A stretch of 64,000 nucleotides of DNA, from assembly GCF_018861125.1 (NCBI RefSeq), contig NZ_JAHKQN010000018.1, positions 124,001 to 188,000 on the forward strand, read 5' to 3'. The stretch is from Cellulophaga baltica. Lineage in GTDB: Bacteria; Bacteroidota; Bacteroidia; Flavobacteriales; Flavobacteriaceae. Each line of letters starts with the position of its first letter. Position 1 is the first letter of the stretch. The notes beneath the pieces were generated by a model. It worked only from the letters and a program-made list of their open reading frames with translations, ran no database searches and was not told the DNA's origin. Shown piece after piece: positions 9,496 through 18,240 of the stretch. The position numbers and the translations under genes were made by a program.

Positions 9496-11508
9496 ATGTT
9501 GGACGAGAAAGATGACAATCTATCTGTAGATAGTAGTGATGAAAAAAATATTGAAATAGCTAACGAAGCTGTAGCTCCTCAGGAAATTTCAGAAACTGAA
9601 GATTCTAAAATTGAAGAAACTACTGGTACTACAAACGAAGCCGAAGTTAATTCAGATGATGAGGTTTTAAATGAAATTGACGATTCTAATGCGGAAGATG
9701 CTGAAGATGCCGACAATGTTCAAAGGCACGTTATTCCTGTTTTAGATTACCATGCTATGCCTATGGAAAATTTGGTAGGTGAATTACAACGTTTAGTAAA
9801 AAACGAAAAAGTACAAGCCATTAAAAACCATGTTGATGGTATTAAATCTGAATTTGATTTAAAATTTCAAGAGTTTTTAGAACATAAAAAAGAAGAATTT
9901 ATTAGTAATGGAGGTAATGAAATTGATTTTCACTACAATTCAGTTACTAAAAGAGATTTCAATGAAGTTTATAATGAGTACCGAGAAAAAAGAAATCAGT
10001 ACTACAAAAACTTAGAAAAAAACTTAAACGATAATCTTGCGCAACGCCTTCAAATTATTGATGAATTAAAAGGCCTTGTAAATGTTGAAGAAGATATAAA
10101 TACAACATATAAAAACTTTAAAGACTTACAAGATAAATGGCGTAATGCTGGTCCTATTCCTAGAAACAACTATAATGATGTTTGGCGTACGTACCATCAT
10201 CATATTGAAATTTTCTACGATTTTCTTCATTTAAATAGAGAGTTAAGAGATTTAGATTTCAAACGAAATTTAGAAGAAAAAGAAAAAATAGTTGAACGTG
10301 CTGAAGCTCTAGAACAAGTTGAAGATTTGAATGTTGCTTTTCAAGAGTTACAAACACTTCATAAAATTTGGAAAGAAGATATAGGTCCAGTTGGCAAAGA
10401 TCATAGAGAAGCTATTTGGGAACGTTTTAGTAATGCAACTAAAGCATTACATAACAAACGTCAAGGTTATTATGCAGCGCTTGAAAAAACATACGAAGCT
10501 AACCTTGTTAAAAAACATGAAATAATTGAAAAAATAAATGCTATTGCTATAAAAGTTGCTACAAACCATAAAGGCTTACAGCAACAGATTAAAGAAATTG
10601 AAACATTACGTGAAGCCTTTTTTAAAGCTGGCAAAGTACCACAAAAAGTAAATGAAAAAACTTGGGCTTCATTTAAAGAAAGTGTTCGTGAATTCAATAG
10701 AAAAAAGAACGGGTTTTACAAAGATCAAAAGAAAGAACAACAAGAAAATCTTGATAAAAAGAGAGCATTACTTGCTTTAGCCGAATCACTTAAAGATAGT
10801 GAAGATTTAGCCATGGCTACTCCTGAAATGAAACGCATTCAAAATGAATGGAAAAAAATAGGTCATGTACCTAGAAAATTTTCTGATAAGATTTGGAAGC
10901 AATTTAAAGATGCTTGCAATCACTATTTCAATAGGTTACATGCCAGCAAAAATGAAGCTCAAAAAGATGAACTTGAAAATTTAGAAAAGAAAAACGAATG
11001 TCTTGCTCGTTTACAAGCTTTTGAATTAACAGGCACTAGAGCTACTGACCTTGAAGCTATTAAAGGCTTTATAGCTGAATGGAAAACTTACGGAAGAGTT
11101 CCCTTTAACAAAAAGAATATAAACGTAAAATTCAATAAAATTTTAGATGCCTTATTTAAAAAATTAGATGTTGACCGCCAAGAAGGTGAGTTAATGAAAT
11201 ATGGCAATAAAATTGAGCAAATTTCTCAAGGTGAAGATACTGAGTATGCTTTACAAAAAGAACGTACTTTTATAAGACGTAAAATTGATGAGAGTAAGAG
11301 TGAAGTGCGTCAGCTAGAAAATAACTTACAGTTTTTCTCAAATGCATCAGAAGATAGTCCCGTTGTAAAAGATGTTATTAAAAAAATCAATACTCATAAA
11401 GAAGCTTTAGAAACTTGGAAAGCTAAACTTAAGAAGCTAAACATTTTAAAAAATAATTTAACTAAAGAATCTGAGGAAGAAGAGACAGAAGAAACTTCTG
11501 AAGAGTAG
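9496..11508 (+). CDS. DUF349 repeat protein
   Basis: A 670-aa soluble, helical, highly charged protein. After an acidic disordered leader (residues 1-75) come five DUF349 repeats of about 77 residues. Each is marked by a W/F-x(3-4)-G-x-V/I-P core: NAGPIPRNN (about 215), DIGPVGKDH (about 295), KAGKVPQKV (about 376), KIGHVPRKF (about 452) and TYGRVPFNK (about 530). A coiled-coil tail ends in an acidic run (EEEETEETSEE). The family has no established biochemical role. The gene stands alone between a 142-nt leader and a strong terminator. Confidence 0.88.
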   Translation: MLDEKDDNLSVDSSDEKNIEIANEAVAPQEISETEDSKIEETTGTTNEAEVNSDDEVLNEIDDSNAEDAEDADNVQRHVIPVLDYHAMPMENLVGELQRLVKNEKVQAIKNHVDGIKSEFDLKFQEFLEHKKEEFISNGGNEIDFHYNSVTKRDFNEVYNEYREKRNQYYKNLEKNLNDNLAQRLQIIDELKGLVNVEEDINTTYKNFKDLQDKWRNAGPIPRNNYNDVWRTYHHHIEIFYDFLHLNRELRDLDFKRNLEEKEKIVERAEALEQVEDLNVAFQELQTLHKIWKEDIGPVGKDHREAIWERFSNATKALHNKRQGYYAALEKTYEANLVKKHEIIEKINAIAIKVATNHKGLQQQIKEIETLREAFFKAGKVPQKVNEKTWASFKESVREFNRKKNGFYKDQKKEQQENLDKKRALLALAESLKDSEDLAMATPEMKRIQNEWKKIGHVPRKFSDKIWKQFKDACNHYFNRLHASKNEAQKDELENLEKKNECLARLQAFELTGTRATDLEAIKGFIAEWKTYGRVPFNKKNINVKFNKILDALFKKLDVDRQEGELMKYGNKIEQISQGEDTEYALQKERTFIRRKIDESKSEVRQLENNLQFFSNASEDSPVVKDVIKKINTHKEALETWKAKLKKLNILKNNLTKESEEEETEETSEE

Positions 11509-11525
11509 TATTAAATAATTTAATT

Positions 11526-11570
11526 AAAAGCCATCAATTTTCAAATATTTGAAGATTGATGGCTTTTTTA
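11526..11570 (+). terminator. Long intrinsic terminator after the DUF349 gene
   Basis: A near-perfect ~20-bp stem, AAAAGCCATCAAT...ATTGATGGCTTTT, followed by T-rich sequence, 18 nt after the stop codon. Confidence 0.9.
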
Positions 11571-11653
11571 GTTGGTATTAAAATTCAAATTTTAACATGT
11601 TATACAATTAATTATCATTAACTTATAAGAGATTCAACTCAATATAAAACCAA

Positions 11654-12973
11654 ATGATATATAAATTATTAAAGTTCTCGAACAAATCCTTGGTGATAAT
11701 AATGATGCTATTATTAATCACTGGGGTAACAACAACAGTAGATGCACAAGAAATACAAAACGAGTATCAAGTCTACAAAGGAAAAATTATAGAAGCAAAA
11801 ACTAAAAAAAGTCTAGTTTTTGCAACACTCTCAATTGATGGTACAAATATTAGTACCGTAACAAATACAGAAGGTGAATTTTCCTTAAAAGTTCCACACT
11901 CAATGGATAGCGGTAGTGTCACCGTAAGTTTTTTAGGCTACAAAACTAAAAACATTCTATTAACAACGTTACAAGAAGACAAGAACAAAATTGTTTTAAA
12001 ACCATCAGTTTTAGCATTAACTGAAGTTGATATTGTAGCCCCAAAAAATGCAAAGAAATTAGTAATTGAAACTTTTGAAAAAAAAGGAAAAAACTATTTT
12101 CAAGATCATACACTTATGACTGCTTTTTACAGAGAGACTATAAAAAAAAGGAAAAAGAACATTTCATTATCAGAGGCAGTAGTAAACATTCATAAAACAC
12201 CTTATTCATCTACACAAAAAGATGCCGTTAAACTTTATAAAGCTCGTAAAAGCACTGATTATTCTAAATTAGATACCTTAACTTTAAAATTACAAGGCGG
12301 GCCTTTTAACACTTTATTTATTGATATGATGAAGTATCCGGAGTATATTTTTACTAAAAACACTCTAGAATTATATGATTATACATTTGAACGTTCAATA
12401 AGAATTAAAGATCGATTAATTTACGTAATCAATTTTAAAAAACAAGCTCACATAGAAGATCAAATGTACAAAGGGCAACTTTTTATTGATGCCAATAATA
12501 AAATATTGACAAGTGCTATTTATAACCTTGAAATAACTAATAAGTATTTAGCTTCTAAAATGTTTGTAAGGCACAAACCTGCCAACGCAGATGTTTACCC
12601 TACTAATGTTGCATATCGAATAGATTACCGTGAAAAAGATGATAAATGGTATTATGGGTATAGTAATGTTCAACTAGCCTTTAAAATAAATTGGGATGAT
12701 CGTTTATTTAATTCACTTTATACTATGAATTGTGAAATGGCAGTAACAGATTGGAAAAAAAATAAGAAAACCAAACTTAAAAATAATGAAAAATTAAGTC
12801 ATAACATTATTTTGAGTGATGAAGCTATTGGATTTTCTGACCCTGATTTTTGGGGCAAATACAATATTATAGAACCTGAGAAATCTATTGAATCTGCAAT
12901 TAAAAAAATTCAACGACAATTAAAAAAAGATAAAATTGGCGGTACAGTTGCAATGACATATCCAAACCCATAA
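11654..12973 (+). CDS. Secreted carboxypeptidase-regulatory-like domain protein
   Basis: A 439-aa protein with an N-terminal signal peptide (hydrophobic run about residues 12-30, cleavage near VDAQ). A carboxypeptidase-D regulatory-like beta-sandwich follows (about 40-115: YKGKIIEAKTKKSLVFATLS, NTEGEFSLKVP, VSFLGYKTKNI), the fold that also starts TonB-dependent receptors. No plug or barrel follows. The remainder (about 130-420) resembles the uncharacterised C-terminal part of similar Bacteroidota outer-membrane or periplasmic proteins. No enzyme motif was seen. It is a single-gene unit with a terminator 18 nt downstream. Confidence 0.8.
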   Translation: MIYKLLKFSNKSLVIIMMLLLITGVTTTVDAQEIQNEYQVYKGKIIEAKTKKSLVFATLSIDGTNISTVTNTEGEFSLKVPHSMDSGSVTVSFLGYKTKNILLTTLQEDKNKIVLKPSVLALTEVDIVAPKNAKKLVIETFEKKGKNYFQDHTLMTAFYRETIKKRKKNISLSEAVVNIHKTPYSSTQKDAVKLYKARKSTDYSKLDTLTLKLQGGPFNTLFIDMMKYPEYIFTKNTLELYDYTFERSIRIKDRLIYVINFKKQAHIEDQMYKGQLFIDANNKILTSAIYNLEITNKYLASKMFVRHKPANADVYPTNVAYRIDYREKDDKWYYGYSNVQLAFKINWDDRLFNSLYTMNCEMAVTDWKKNKKTKLKNNEKLSHNIILSDEAIGFSDPDFWGKYNIIEPEKSIESAIKKIQRQLKKDKIGGTVAMTYPNP

Positions 12974-12991
12974 ATTATTATAAACCAAATT

Positions 12992-13018
12992 AAAAGGTCG
13001 CAAATTGCGACCTTTTTT
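12992..13018 (+). terminator. Intrinsic terminator
   Basis: Stem AAAGGTCGCAA / TTGCGACCTTT with a one-base loop centre, running into six T, downstream of the carboxypeptidase-regulatory-like gene. Confidence 0.9.
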
Positions 13019-13290
13019 GTTTTGTAACATTTTTATTGAAAATTAAGAATAACTCATTTAAATCTAATCTTTTAAAAGAATTTTGGACATATTCAAAAAA
13101 TGAAAAAAAAGATTCATAAAAATGTAATTTTGAATTTGACTATCGCTCATTAAATTCTATTTTTACAATAATATCAACAAGATAACATACAGTGGTCGTA
13201 TTTTTTTAAGTAAATAGAATAATTAGAACATTATTAAATGAGAGACACTATAAGCTATAGTCTACTCAGTTTACATAATTAAATTTTAAA
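13019..13290. other. AT-rich intergenic stretch, no gene seen
   Basis: About 270 nt with only very short ORFs (the longest noticed is a 17-codon lysine-rich frame at 13100). It holds a weak hairpin (AGAC..TATA agc TATAGTCT near 13243-13263) and possible -7 boxes. I see no tRNA or coding potential. It probably forms the leader upstream of the riboswitch-like element and thiE. Confidence 0.5.
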
Positions 13291-13376
13291 GTTTTAGGTG
13301 TATTATAGGGAAATTGGAACAGTCCCACTCTCACCCTTATTATTAACAGTACTAATAATTAATTCAGCCAGTAATA
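13291..13376 (+). promoter_or_regulatory. Cobalamin-riboswitch-like leader element (degenerate)
   Basis: The stretch contains, in order, GGTG (13297), AGGGAA (13307-13312), ACAGTCCCAC (13319-13328), a 7-bp hairpin ATTATTA/TAATAAT, and CAGCCAG (13365-13371). That order resembles the conserved core of B12 riboswitches (GGUG, AGGGAA, ACAGUCCCGC, then a late CAG box). The P5 kissing-loop sequence GGUGAAA and a clean ACUGU are missing, so it may be a decayed or divergent element. It sits directly upstream of a thiamine gene, which is unexpected for a B12 sensor. I judged this by eye only. Confidence 0.3.
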
Positions 13377-13409
13377 AAATGAAAATAACCTTTAACAAAC
13401 AAACTTCGA

Positions 13410-14066
13410 ATGCAACTACCAAATTTACATTATATTTCTCAAGGAGAAACTCCTCAAGAACATATAAACAATATTAAAAATGCATGTTCTGCTGGCGCAA
13501 CTTTAGTACAATTAAGATTAAAAAACATAAGTCCTAAAAAAGTTTTAAAATTTGCTATTGAAGCAAAAAAAATCACCGATCACTACCAAACTAGGCTAAT
13601 AATCAACGATCACTATAGAGTTGCAAAAGAAATTAAGGCTGATGGTGTACATTTAGGTAAAACAGACACTTGCCCATTAATTGCAAGAAAACATTTAGAA
13701 AGCTGGCAAATAATTGGTGGCACAGCAAATACTATTGAAGATTGTGAACTAATGCTTGATAAAAAAGTTGATTATATTGGTTTAGGTCCTTTTCATTTTA
13801 CAAAAACAAAAGAAAGTTTGAGCCCAATTTTAGGTTTAGACGGTTACAAAAAAATTATAGAAACTTTAGATACTACTATACCAATAATTGCAATTGGTGG
13901 CATTACTGTTGATGATGCTTCACAACTATTAAAAACAGGCATATACGGCCTTGCATCTGCAAGTACAATAACCAAAAACTTTAATACTATAGGTCAATTT
14001 AAAAAAGTATTACAAAATAATACCGCTGAAGAAAAAGTTTGGAGTCCAAATCAAATTGTAAAATAA
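13410..14066 (+). CDS. thiE: Thiamine phosphate synthase (ThiE-type)
   Basis: ThiE joins HMP-pyrophosphate and thiazole phosphate to thiamine phosphate. The 218-aa TIM barrel keeps the canonical stations: GATLVQLRLKN (29-39), RLIINDHYRVA and ADGVHLGKTD for the pyrophosphate and Mg2+ site, IIGGTANT (S/G-variant of the VSTHT strand), DYIGLGPFHFTKTK, and the phosphate-binding IAIGGITVDDAS. It matches ThiE better than the operon copy at 21263-21865. It stands alone, 5 kb from the main thiamine operon, after a 390-nt leader with a riboswitch-like element. Confidence 0.85.
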   Translation: MQLPNLHYISQGETPQEHINNIKNACSAGATLVQLRLKNISPKKVLKFAIEAKKITDHYQTRLIINDHYRVAKEIKADGVHLGKTDTCPLIARKHLESWQIIGGTANTIEDCELMLDKKVDYIGLGPFHFTKTKESLSPILGLDGYKKIIETLDTTIPIIAIGGITVDDASQLLKTGIYGLASASTITKNFNTIGQFKKVLQNNTAEEKVWSPNQIVK

Positions 14067-14153
14067 TTAATTTTAAAATTTATGTAATTTTCACCTTTCT
14101 AGTTTTTACATTTTAATGGCTATTAACAAAACAGTATAGAAAGAAAAAATGTC

Positions 14154-14161
14154 TATTTTTG
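14154..14161 (+). promoter_or_regulatory. Candidate -7 box before the DNA methyltransferase gene
   Basis: TATTTTTG fits TAnnTTTG and lies 20 nt upstream of the TTG start at 14182. No -33 TTG at normal spacing. Confidence 0.4.
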
Positions 14162-14181
14162 CATTCTAGCATTATTCAATT

Positions 14182-15402
14182 TTGTCAAAAAACCCACATA
14201 AAATTAGCATTGATGATTTTGATCATAAAAGCTATCAAAACACCCTTTCTGAATTAGAAGACAAGGCAGTTATCACTCATTATTTACACAATAAAGATAA
14301 TGGAATAGCAACGCATTACAAAAAAGATGCATTGCAGGTTGCAAAAGGTTTTTGCAAACAAAAAACAGTAGATAGCACCAAAACCACAGTGACAGATATA
14401 TTGGACGTTTTAGAAAAAGAAATAGAAAACATTCCATTTCCAACTCCTAAAAACACTCATTTCAAGTTTATAGATTTATTTGCTGGTATAGGTGGCTTTC
14501 GATTAGCACTACAAAATATTGGCGGTAAATGTGTGTATACAAGTGAATGGGATAATTATGCTAAAAAAACATATCAAAAAAATTTTGGAGAAGTTCCTTT
14601 TGGCGACATAACAAAAGAGAATACTAAAAATTACATTCCTGAAAAATTTGATGTTCTATGTGCTGGTTTTCCTTGTCAAGCATTTTCAATTGCGGGGCAT
14701 AGAAAAGGGTTTTCTGATACGCGAGGAACATTGTTTTTTGATGTAGAAGATATTATAACCAAACATAGGCCAAAAGCTGTATTTCTTGAAAATGTAAAAA
14801 ATCTAGTAACTCATGATAACGGGAAAACTTTTAAAGTTATACTTGAAATTTTAGAAAAAAAACTAGGTTATAAAATTTATCATACAGTATTAAACTCCTT
14901 AACTCATGCAAACATTCCTCAAAACAGAGAGCGTATATTCATAGTTGCTTTTGACCCAAAACAAGTAAAAAATTATTCAAAATTTACATTCCCAGAAAAA
15001 ATACCACTAACTAAAACTATTCATGATATTATAGGTAGTGAAAAACAAGATGATAAATATTACTACAAAAAAGATCATCAATATTACCCTGAATTAGTAA
15101 AAACAATGACTTCAAAAGATACTGTTTATCAATGGAGACGTGTTTATGTACGTGAAAATAAAAATAATGTATGCCCTACACTGACCGCAAATATGGGAAC
15201 TGGCGGCCATAATGTACCATTAATTAAAGATAATTTTGGTATTAGAAAGCTTACACCGAGAGAATGTTTTTGTTTTCAAGGCTACCCGAAAAATTATATT
15301 CTACCTAATCTAGCTAACGGTAGGTTATATAAACAAGCGGGTAACTCTGTTACAACAACTTTAATTGAAAAAATAGCAGAACAAATAACAGCTGTTCTTT
15401 AA
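14182..15402 (+). CDS. Solitary DNA (cytosine-5)-methyltransferase
   Basis: A 406-aa C5-cytosine methyltransferase. Residues 1-90 form a charged N-terminal extension with no recognised domain. The catalytic core then shows motif I FIDLFAGIGGFR (96-107, AdoMet), motif IV GFPCQAFS with nucleophile Cys165, motif VI ENV (203-205), motif VIII QNRERIFIV (247-255), a short target-recognition region, and motif X QAGNSV near the C-terminus. The start is TTG; no earlier in-frame start is plausible. No restriction endonuclease, Vsr nuclease or specificity subunit is adjacent: adenosine deaminase follows after 137 nt and thiE precedes. The target sequence cannot be read with confidence. Confidence 0.92.
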   Translation: MSKNPHKISIDDFDHKSYQNTLSELEDKAVITHYLHNKDNGIATHYKKDALQVAKGFCKQKTVDSTKTTVTDILDVLEKEIENIPFPTPKNTHFKFIDLFAGIGGFRLALQNIGGKCVYTSEWDNYAKKTYQKNFGEVPFGDITKENTKNYIPEKFDVLCAGFPCQAFSIAGHRKGFSDTRGTLFFDVEDIITKHRPKAVFLENVKNLVTHDNGKTFKVILEILEKKLGYKIYHTVLNSLTHANIPQNRERIFIVAFDPKQVKNYSKFTFPEKIPLTKTIHDIIGSEKQDDKYYYKKDHQYYPELVKTMTSKDTVYQWRRVYVRENKNNVCPTLTANMGTGGHNVPLIKDNFGIRKLTPRECFCFQGYPKNYILPNLANGRLYKQAGNSVTTTLIEKIAEQITAVL

Positions 15403-15539
15403 TAGCGAAAAACTTAGGTTTCACTTGCTTAAAAAGGGTTCAAAAACTATAAAGATTACCTAAATAGAATTTAAGTAATCTCAAATTCTCTATATTTATA
15501 GAATAGAATACATTAAAATTTAAATAGTAGATATTATAT

Positions 15540-16565
15540 ATGAATTCATCTGAACTAAAACAATTAATAGAAGGTATACCAAAGGCAGAATTACACTTAC
15601 ATATAGAGGGTAGTTTTGAACCTGAACTTATGTTTGAAATAGCTAAAAGAAATAACATTGCTATGGATTATGATTCTATAGAATCATTAAAAAAAGCATA
15701 TAAATTTAATAATCTTCAGGAGTTTTTAGATATATATTATATAGGAGCGCAGGTATTAATTCACGAACAAGATTTCTTTGATTTAACTTGGGCCTACTTA
15801 ACTAAAGTTCACAGTCAGAATGTAAAACATGTTGAAGTATTTTTTGATCCTCAAACGCATACAGACAGAGGTATTGCTTTTGAGGTTGTTATTTCTGGAA
15901 TTTACAAAGCATTAGAAAAAGCAAAAGATGAGCTAGGCATTACTTACAAACTAATCATGTCATACTTACGCCATTTAAGCGAAGAAGAAGCTTTTAAAAC
16001 ATTAGAATCTTCAATTCCTTTTAAAGATTGGATTCACGGTGTTGGTTTAGACTCTTCTGAAATGGGTAACCCGCCTAGTAAATTTGAAAAAGTATTTAAA
16101 GCTAGTGCAGCACAAGGTTACAAACTAGTTGCACATGCTGGTGAAGAAGGTCCATCAGAATATATATGGGAAGCACTTGATTTGCTAAACATTGTTCGTA
16201 TTGATCATGGTAACCGTTGTTTAGATGATGAAAAATTAGTTAAAAGACTCGTAAAAGAACAAATTCCGCTAACACTATGTCCGCTTAGCAATTTAGAACT
16301 TCAAGTGATTACCAAAATGGAAGATCATCCTGCTGCTAAAATGCTAGACAAAGGTATTTTGGCAACTATACATTCTGACGATCCAGCTTATTTTGGTGGT
16401 TATATGAATGAAAATTTTTACAAAACGGCCAAAGGCTTAAACTTAAGCGTTAACCAAATTAAACAATTAGCTATAAATGCTTTTGTTGGTAGTTGGTTAA
16501 GTAATACTGAAAAAGATAAACACATAGCTAATATTCAAAGCTATTTTAGTTCATTTGAAAACTAA
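15540..16565 (+). CDS. add: Adenosine deaminase
   Basis: Converts adenosine to inosine in purine salvage. At 341 aa it matches the family. Zinc ligands and catalytic residues are visible: PKAELHLHIEGS (HxH, about 14-25), VAHAGEEG (about 199-206, His ligand and general-acid Glu), RIDHGNRC (about 220-227), LCPLSNLELQ, and ATIHSDDPAYF with the DD zinc/substrate pair (about 278-288). Cytoplasmic. It leads a run of small genes on the same strand; the next is 17 nt away. Confidence 0.95.
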   Translation: MNSSELKQLIEGIPKAELHLHIEGSFEPELMFEIAKRNNIAMDYDSIESLKKAYKFNNLQEFLDIYYIGAQVLIHEQDFFDLTWAYLTKVHSQNVKHVEVFFDPQTHTDRGIAFEVVISGIYKALEKAKDELGITYKLIMSYLRHLSEEEAFKTLESSIPFKDWIHGVGLDSSEMGNPPSKFEKVFKASAAQGYKLVAHAGEEGPSEYIWEALDLLNIVRIDHGNRCLDDEKLVKRLVKEQIPLTLCPLSNLELQVITKMEDHPAAKMLDKGILATIHSDDPAYFGGYMNENFYKTAKGLNLSVNQIKQLAINAFVGSWLSNTEKDKHIANIQSYFSSFEN

Positions 16566-16582
16566 TTATCAAATACTTAAAA

Positions 16583-16807
16583 ATGGACCACACCATGTGT
16601 CAAAAAATTATTTCAGTTTGTAATAAAAAAATTGAGCAAAAAGGAGAGCAAGTAGGTCTCTCTTTTTATGCTTTTTTTGCTAATAAAAATGACAACCCTG
16701 AATTATTGATGGAAGTAGCTTCATGGTGGATAAAAACGCATCAACTCAATCATTTTGAAAAAGCTGTTAAGGTTAAGAAAATGATTGAAATAGAATACAA
16801 TTTATAG
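16583..16807 (+). CDS. Small conserved protein, DUF6500-like
   Basis: A 74-aa soluble protein whose core QVGLSFYAFFANKND and LMEVASWWIKTHQLNHFEKAVKV resembles the small DUF6500 family of marine bacteria. Met5 is an alternative start (MCQKIISVCNKKI). No function is known and no signal peptide is seen. It lies 17 nt after add and 11 nt before a glycosyltransferase gene, so it is probably translated from the same transcript. The family name is from memory of the pattern and should be treated as moderate. Confidence 0.7.
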   Translation: MDHTMCQKIISVCNKKIEQKGEQVGLSFYAFFANKNDNPELLMEVASWWIKTHQLNHFEKAVKVKKMIEIEYNL

Positions 16808-16818
16808 CGGATTATTTA

Positions 16819-17664
16819 ATGAGTACACACAACCAAATAGCCATTGAAATAGATCTATCAACACTCGATGCTATACCAAAAATAATTTATGTTTCTTGGA
16901 AAACTAAAGATATTTTAGACAACCAATCTCCTATAATTTTAAATGGTGTCTCTAATTTAAAAAAATTGAATCCTAATTATATTTTAGAAATCAGTGATGA
17001 TAATGATATTGAAGTTTATCTAAAAGAAAATTTAAAAAGCTGGGATTATATTAAAATTAAAAACAAAAAAATTGTAGAAAAAGTAGATTTATGGCGTTTA
17101 CTCAAAATATATAATGAAGGTGGTATTTATGTAGATATTGACCGCTATTGTAACATTAGCTTTAACGATATTATTAAAGAGGGTACAAAATGTATTTTAC
17201 CAACTTATGCTAATGTTGATTTTTCTCAAGATATTATGATCAGTGCTAAAGGCAATCCTATTTTTAAAAAAGTAATTGAACGCAACTTAAAAAAAAGGCT
17301 ATTACTTAACCCTAGAGGTGTATTTCATTTAGGACCTCCTTTGTATATGCGCGCAGTAACTAAAGCTGTTTTCGGAAAAAGCTATAAAAGAAAACCAGGT
17401 AGTGAAATCATGGAAAAATTTAGAGCATTGTTAACTGATGCCAAACATTTTCAAACCTATAAAGAAATGTTACCAAACGATTCTCTTATCTACAAACATG
17501 ATAACACTACATTTAAAAAAGGAAATGGTTTAGGTAAAGATGATTTTTATAAATCTCAAAATATAAAAACTTGGAGTTCTGGTTATGATACCAATACGCT
17601 TATTTTCTTAGCAATACTCATTACAATTATTACTATCTTTTTAATAATCAAATTCGCATTTTAG
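16819..17664 (+). CDS. DXD-motif glycosyltransferase (OCH1/capsular type) with C-terminal anchor
   Basis: A 281-aa protein with the Gly_transf_sug signature: IPKIIYVSWKTKD at the N-terminus (19-31), then DLWRLLKIYNEGGIYVDIDR (90-109), where DID at 106-108 is the metal/nucleotide-sugar DXD motif. A downstream HLGPPLYMRAVT segment fits the acceptor side. One hydrophobic helix at the very C-terminus (about 256-280) suggests tail anchoring to the inner membrane. Such enzymes add single hexoses to lipid or polysaccharide acceptors; the actual sugar is unknown. Confidence 0.82.
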   Translation: MSTHNQIAIEIDLSTLDAIPKIIYVSWKTKDILDNQSPIILNGVSNLKKLNPNYILEISDDNDIEVYLKENLKSWDYIKIKNKKIVEKVDLWRLLKIYNEGGIYVDIDRYCNISFNDIIKEGTKCILPTYANVDFSQDIMISAKGNPIFKKVIERNLKKRLLLNPRGVFHLGPPLYMRAVTKAVFGKSYKRKPGSEIMEKFRALLTDAKHFQTYKEMLPNDSLIYKHDNTTFKKGNGLGKDDFYKSQNIKTWSSGYDTNTLIFLAILITIITIFLIIKFAF

Positions 17665-17733
17665 ATTAAACATTCGAAAATTTTAAATAATAAAGTTTTG
17701 TATTTTTAAACCTCTCACTTCAATTAAAAAATA

Positions 17734-18237
17734 ATGGCAATCCTAATTCGTGAAGCAGAAAAAAAAGATATTCAGAAGATTTTAGAAATCATCAATTACG
17801 AAATTTTAAATGCTACCGTTGTTTACGATTATGATACTCGAACATACGAGACGCAACTAAAATGGTTTGATAAGAAAAAACAAGACGGGTTTCCTGTATT
17901 TGTTGCTACTAACAATGAAAATGTAATTGGTTACGGAACTTATGGAACCTTTAGAGCTTTTCAAGGTTTTAAATATAGTATTGAACATTCAATATATGTT
18001 CATAAAGATGGTCGCGGTAAAGGAATTGGAAAATTACTTTTAGCTCATCTTATTAAAACAGCAAAAAAACAAAATTATCATGTTATGATTGCTGGCGTTG
18101 ATGCTTCAAATAAAGCAAGCGTACAATTTCATGAAAAATTTGGTTTCACAACAGTAGGTGTTTTTAAAGAAGTAGGTTTTAAGTTTGATAAATGGCTAGA
18201 CTTACATTTTCTTCAATTAACATTAAAAGAAGTTTAA
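17734..18237 (+). CDS. GNAT N-acetyltransferase, phosphinothricin acetyltransferase-like
   Basis: A 167-aa single GNAT domain. Seen: the N-terminal REAEKKDIQKILEIINYEIL, the substrate-side EHSIYVHKDGRGKGIGKLLL with the acetyl-CoA pyrophosphate loop (R/Q-x-x-G-x-G/A as GRGKGIGK), and ASNKASVQFHEKFGF. The ordering and length match the Pat/MddA-type enzymes that acetylate amino-acid analogues such as methionine sulfone or phosphinothricin. The true substrate is not determined. It is 3 nt upstream of the LD-carboxypeptidase gene, so the two are translationally close. Confidence 0.88.
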   Translation: MAILIREAEKKDIQKILEIINYEILNATVVYDYDTRTYETQLKWFDKKKQDGFPVFVATNNENVIGYGTYGTFRAFQGFKYSIEHSIYVHKDGRGKGIGKLLLAHLIKTAKKQNYHVMIAGVDASNKASVQFHEKFGFTTVGVFKEVGFKFDKWLDLHFLQLTLKEV

Positions 18238-18240
18238 ATT

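Noticed and set aside
13100-13153. 17-codon lysine-rich ORF in the long leader before thiE
   Set aside because: Very short, no start context, unlike any neighbour. Best read as chance.
14182-15402. Predicting the methyltransferase target (such as a GGNCC- or CCNGG-type site) from the recognition region
   Set aside because: The recognition segment cannot be matched by eye to a specificity class; needs a methylome.
15440-15540. Inverted repeat AGATTAC/GTAATCT in the methyltransferase/add spacer as a terminator
   Set aside because: Long loop, no U-run, weak stem.
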